Shown one piece after another: positions 22,258 to 25,272 of a stretch of 25,272 nt of DNA. The stretch spans positions 1 to 25,272 of the IMG/VR virus record IMGVR_UViG_3300008448_000575. One strand, written 5' to 3'. Every line of letters starts with the position of its first letter. Within the stretch, counting starts at the first letter, position 1. Both the position numbers and the translations under genes were made by a program. A model generated the notes under the pieces. That model made no database searches and was not told the DNA's origin. It saw only the letters and a list, made by a program, of their open reading frames with translations. This stretch comes from a virus.

Positions 22258-24195
22258 ATGTCAGAGAAAACCCATTGGGTAATGGATTATGAAACACTAA
22301 TCAATTGCTTTGTAGCAGTGTTTGTCCATTACAAAACAGATGAAAAAAAGATTTTTGTTATTCATGAATTACAAAATGATTATGAAGATTTTGTAAAGTT
22401 TTTAATTCATAATAAAGAAAATAACCAATGGCACATTTCATTTAATGGTTTATCTTTTGACTCTCAGATTACTCAGTTTATTCTGAATGATCATCAGAAA
22501 TTAAAAGTATTACCAGTAAATGAAATTATTACAAAAATTTATCAGAAAGCTCAAACTACTATCAGAAAATCTAATGACAAAGAGTTTTTAGATTATCCTG
22601 AATGGAAATTGAGCATTGGTCAAATTGATGTTTTTAAAATTAATCATTGGGACAATGCAAATAAAAGAACTAGTTTAAAGTGGGCTGAGTTTGCTATTGA
22701 TTCTGAAAATGTGCAAGACATGTCTATACACCATGAAACTGCTATTAACAATAAAGAAGAGATTGAAATTGTATCTTCCTACTGCGTTAATGATGTCTTG
22801 GCAACAAAAGCAATATTGCATCTATCTAAACCATTGATTAATGTTAGAAATAGAATCAAGACCAAATATGGACTAAACTGCTATAATTTTTCTAATACTA
22901 AACTGGGAAGTGAATTGTTACTGAAACTTTATTGTAGTGCTACAGGAAAGAATGCATATGAGGTTAAGCAATTAAGAACACATAGAGATCACATCAATAT
23001 TAAAGATATACTATTTCCATATATCAAATTTAAGTCTCTTGAATTTCAAGGATTTCATGAAATGTTAAAGACCAAGATTATCTATGATACTAAGAATGGT
23101 TTTAAATATACTATGAAGTTCAATGGTTATGAATTTGATTATGGTGCTGGTGGTATTCATCAATGTATTAAAACAGGAATATACAAAGCAGAAAATGGTA
23201 TTATTATTAAAGACTTAGATGTAGCTTCTCTATATCCTAGTATTGCATGTATGAATGAAATGTATCCTGCTCATTTAGGATCTGAGTTCTTTGGTGTATA
23301 TAAGAATGATATTGTTGATGTAAGGTTAGCAGAAAAATCTAAACCAAAACAAGATAGAGATATGGCTATTATTGAGGGGTTTAAAGAAGCTGCTAATGCA
23401 ACTTATGGTAATAGTAATAGTGAGTATTCTTGGCTATATGATCCGCAGTATACTATGCAAACTACTATTAATGGTCAGTTGTTAATAACTATGTTGGTAG
23501 AAGAATTACTTCTTACTATTCCTGAATCTGTATTACTACAAACTAATACTGATGGTGCTACTCTTATGTTTAATAAGTCTTATTTAGATGTTTATAATCA
23601 AATCTGTAGGAAGTGGGAGGAAGTCACCAAGCTCACTCTTGAATTTGCTGATTATAAAGCAATGTATATCTGGGATGTAAATAATTACATAGCAGTCTAT
23701 ACTGATGGTAAGACTAAATGCAAGGGTAGATTTGAATGGGAAGATTTACAAAACCACAAGTATACACACTTACATAAGAACAAGAGCTTCTTAATTATTG
23801 CTAAAGCTATTTATGCATACTTTGTTAATGACATACTTCCTGAGACCTTCCTACTGAATAACAGAAACATATTTGATTATTGTGGTGGGGCTAAAATAAA
23901 AGGTGAGTGGGAGTTTCAACAAATATGTGTTGATAAAGATGGTATCCATAAGAACAAACTACAAAAGACTCTAAGATATTATATCTCTTCTAAAGGTTGT
24001 AAGATTTATAAAGTCAACAAACATGATAAGAGAGAAATACAATTAGAATCTGGAAGATGGATGCAAGAACTGTTCAACAAGTATGAAGAAAAACCTTGGG
24101 ATGATTATCATATTGATGACTCTTATTATCTGGAAAACATATATAAAGAGATCAACAATATCATAATGAAAAAAACCCAGCTAACACTGTTTTAA
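22258..24195 (+). CDS. Family B DNA polymerase with 3'-5' exonuclease
   Basis: The replicative polymerase, 645 residues from ATG 22258; the TTG at 22240 lies in the terminator tail and is rejected. The exonuclease domain has Exo I D10-x-E12 (MDYET), Exo II N63-x3-F67-D68 (NGLSFD) and Exo III Y175-x3-D179 (YCVND). Polymerase motif A is DVASLYPS with Asp321 (321-328). Motif B is FKEAANATYG (about 375-384). Motif C is TNTDGA with Asp432, where the first Asp of the usual DTD is Asn430. It is short for family B and no protein-priming insertion could be identified by eye. Confidence 0.92.
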   Translation: MSEKTHWVMDYETLINCFVAVFVHYKTDEKKIFVIHELQNDYEDFVKFLIHNKENNQWHISFNGLSFDSQITQFILNDHQKLKVLPVNEIITKIYQKAQTTIRKSNDKEFLDYPEWKLSIGQIDVFKINHWDNANKRTSLKWAEFAIDSENVQDMSIHHETAINNKEEIEIVSSYCVNDVLATKAILHLSKPLINVRNRIKTKYGLNCYNFSNTKLGSELLLKLYCSATGKNAYEVKQLRTHRDHINIKDILFPYIKFKSLEFQGFHEMLKTKIIYDTKNGFKYTMKFNGYEFDYGAGGIHQCIKTGIYKAENGIIIKDLDVASLYPSIACMNEMYPAHLGSEFFGVYKNDIVDVRLAEKSKPKQDRDMAIIEGFKEAANATYGNSNSEYSWLYDPQYTMQTTINGQLLITMLVEELLLTIPESVLLQTNTDGATLMFNKSYLDVYNQICRKWEEVTKLTLEFADYKAMYIWDVNNYIAVYTDGKTKCKGRFEWEDLQNHKYTHLHKNKSFLIIAKAIYAYFVNDILPETFLLNNRNIFDYCGGAKIKGEWEFQQICVDKDGIHKNKLQKTLRYYISSKGCKIYKVNKHDKREIQLESGRWMQELFNKYEEKPWDDYHIDDSYYLENIYKEINNIIMKKTQLTLF

Positions 24196-24196
24196 A

Positions 24197-24379
24197 ATGC
24201 ACAAAGCAAGCAAAAAATCAAACACTAATCCTCCCCACAAACAAGGGGAGGACTCACTTAATAGGAAGAATGGTGAAAAACCAAAAGTTCAACAACTCTC
24301 ACCAGGAAAGCAAATGGATCTCGAAGAACTAATCAAGATTGTTGAAGAAGAAGAAAAGAATAAACATTTAAACTTATAA
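24197..24379 (+). CDS. Small basic hypothetical protein
   Basis: A 60-residue frame starting right after the polymerase stop. The N-terminal 35 residues are Lys/Asn/Pro/Ser-rich and look disordered. The C-terminus (GKQMDLEELIKIVEEEEKNKHL) is a charged helix. A perfect 8-bp GC-rich stem-loop (24229-24252) lies in the disordered part. It fits the tight spacing of neighbours, so it is probably expressed, but low-complexity coding lowers certainty. Confidence 0.6.
   Translation: MHKASKKSNTNPPHKQGEDSLNRKNGEKPKVQQLSPGKQMDLEELIKIVEEEEKNKHLNL
24229..24252 (+). other. GC-rich stem-loop 34 bases after the polymerase stop
   Basis: TCCTCCCC (24229-24236) pairs perfectly with GGGGAGGA (24245-24252) over an 8-base loop. 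There is no T-tract downstream, so it is not a standard terminator. It may stabilise the 3' end of the polymerase message or be a pause site. Confidence 0.5.
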
Positions 24380-24384
24380 TATTT

Positions 24385-24588
24385 ATGGAAACAATTGAGA
24401 ATAAAATATTAGATGATTATACAGCTGTAGGAATAGCTGAAGGATTTATAGAATGTGATTCAGAAGAAGATATGTTAGCTGCATGGCAACACCTAGTTGA
24501 CACAGGTTTAGCTTGGAGCTTACAAGGATGGTTTGGAAGAACAGCTACAAGTCTTATAGAAAGAGGAATTATTAACCCAAAACAATAA
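24385..24588 (+). CDS. Small conserved phage protein
   Basis: A 67-residue protein with AVGIAEGFIECDSEEDMLAAWQHLVDTGLAWSLQGWFGRTATSLIERGII. The AWQ-LxDTGL-LQGWFGRTA-LIE-G pattern is widespread in small phage proteins of unknown role (I recall it as a DUF, possibly DUF7417). It is soluble and helical. It sits in the polymerase run between two short genes. Function is unknown. Confidence 0.85.
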   Translation: METIENKILDDYTAVGIAEGFIECDSEEDMLAAWQHLVDTGLAWSLQGWFGRTATSLIERGIINPKQ

Positions 24589-24593
24589 ATAAA

Positions 24594-24920
24594 ATGACAA
24601 GAGAAGTTTTTAATAACATTGTAGAAAGAAGATTAAGTTTAATTAAGGTTATCTTAGTAAAGAAAGGTGAAGAATACTCAACTGAGGATGATGTTTTTCA
24701 CAACTTTAATGCAGCTACAGGTTTATCATTTCATAAAAGTAGAGAAAAAGTAGCTTGGGAATTTGCAGTAAAGCATTTTCAATCTATAAAAGATATACTT
24801 GATAAAACAGAAAATGAAGAATTTGAAGTATCTGCACCAATGATTGAAGAAAAACTAGGTGATGCTATCAACTATTTAATTTTAATTGAAGGAATGTTAA
24901 AAAACAGAATAAACAAATAA
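24594..24920 (+). CDS. DUF1599-like nucleotide-modification-associated protein
   Basis: A 108-residue protein. KGEEYSTEDDVFHNFNAATGLSFHKSREKVAWEFAVKHFQSIKDIL (about 23-68) and IEEKLGDAINYLILIEGML (about 84-102) fit the small all-alpha family DUF1599 (nucleotide modification associated domain 1), related to MazG-type folds. Members are common in phages and are thought to act on nucleotides, though the reaction is not settled. The gene lies one base before the MazG-like gene. Confidence 0.82.
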   Translation: MTREVFNNIVERRLSLIKVILVKKGEEYSTEDDVFHNFNAATGLSFHKSREKVAWEFAVKHFQSIKDILDKTENEEFEVSAPMIEEKLGDAINYLILIEGMLKNRINK

Positions 24921-24921
24921 T

Positions 24922-25272
24922 ATGAAACAAGAACTAGACAAAGTAGCAAATTTCCACAGAGTTTTTAAACAAATTGATGGAACAGAACCACAGCTAATAT
25001 CAATTAATGATGTTAGATTAAGACATAAGTTAATGGCTGAAGAGAATGATGAATATCTTGAAGCTGCAACTCAAGGTGAAACACCAAATACAGAAGAGAG
25101 ATTAGTAGGGATAGCTGATGCATTAGGTGATCAATTGTATATATTATGTGGTACTATTCTTAAACATGGTATGCAACATATTATTGTAGATGTATTTAAT
25201 GAAATACATGAAAGTAACATGAGTAAGTTAGATGAAAATGGTCAACCAATCTTTAGAGAAGATGGTAAAATC
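24922..25272 (+). CDS. MazG-like nucleotide pyrophosphohydrolase (3' end cut off)
   Basis: The first 117 codons are visible and the frame runs off the window. The order RLRHKLMAEENDEYLEAA (about 31-48, the ExxxE/D helix), then RLVGIADALGDQLYILCGTILKHG (about 62-85, DxxxD) and FNEIHESNMSKLDENG (about 93-108) is that of the MazG/PRA-PH (HisE-like) all-alpha NTP pyrophosphohydrolases of phages. Such enzymes hydrolyse nucleoside triphosphates, including abnormal or damaged ones, or alarmones. The C-terminal residues, including the Lys-Leu-x-Arg-type region, are only partly present. It is the second nucleotide-related gene in a row. Confidence 0.88.
   Translation, partial: MKQELDKVANFHRVFKQIDGTEPQLISINDVRLRHKLMAEENDEYLEAATQGETPNTEERLVGIADALGDQLYILCGTILKHGMQHIIVDVFNEIHESNMSKLDENGQPIFREDGKI

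Noticed and set aside
22240-22258. TTG start for the DNA polymerase
   Set aside because: It lies in the T-tract of a strong terminator. The ATG at 22258 leads directly into the Exo I motif.
1-25272. CRISPR array, tRNA genes, insertion sequence or attachment site
   Set aside because: No regularly spaced direct repeats, cloverleaf-like sequence, transposase or integrase was seen on reading both strands.

Overview
The window looks like the early/replication half of a tailed double-stranded DNA phage genome, about 70% A+T, very densely packed and almost entirely on the + strand. There are no ribosomal genes, tRNAs, structural (capsid, portal, terminase, tail) genes or an integrase. A host in the phylum Bacteroidota is suggested by three things. 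There are no Shine-Dalgarno sequences ahead of the starts, only A-rich leaders. A -33 TTTG / -7 TAnnTTTG promoter sits ahead of the helicase gene. A small gene encodes a ClpS adaptor that reads like Bacteroidota ClpS. The gene set (ThyX, uracil-DNA glycosylase, RecT-like annealing protein, DnaG-like primase, DnaB-like helicase, SSB, family B polymerase, MoxR plus VWA peptidase) resembles crAss-like and other large Bacteroidota phages. That placement is inference, because no marker structural gene is in the window. The standard code works throughout: almost all genes stop at TAA, six at TGA and one at TAG, with no sign of stop-codon reassignment.

Layout. 1-1885: end of a preceding gene, a conserved phage hypothetical, ThyX thymidylate synthase, a hypothetical and a small membrane protein, closed by an intrinsic terminator. 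1968-2441: a single-gene unit with a terminator on each side. 2491-7468: a long run of small genes, including an HNH zinc protein, a gene whose only plausible full-length start is AUA, an SF2 helicase and ClpS. 7455-7757: the only convincing gene on the - strand. 7783-12522: uracil-DNA glycosylase, a DnaA domain IV-like protein, a possible helicase-loader-like protein, DnaB-like helicase, a hypothetical, RecT-like protein and SSB, closed by a terminator. 12573-22195: primase, GIY-YIG nuclease, two small conserved proteins, and then a block built around a metallopeptidase-VWA protein and a MoxR ATPase with three related helical proteins, followed by a PD-(D/E)XK nuclease and two hypotheticals, closed by a terminator. 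22258-25272: family B DNA polymerase, two small proteins, a DUF1599-like protein and a MazG-like pyrophosphohydrolase cut by the window end.

The genes form a replication, recombination and nucleotide-metabolism program. ThyX and MazG-like enzymes shape the nucleotide pool and UDG repairs uracil. The DnaA-like protein, loader-like protein, DnaB and primase would open and prime the fork, and SSB and PolB would copy it. RecT and the PD-(D/E)XK nuclease would do annealing recombination.

Two features stand out. A group I intron with its own LAGLIDADG homing endonuclease splits the metallopeptidase gene exactly inside its HExxH zinc motif, and the splice sites can be placed to the base. In addition, the MoxR/VWA pair is embedded among three paralogous proteins of unknown function, which together look like an uncharacterised phage chaperone or remodelling system.
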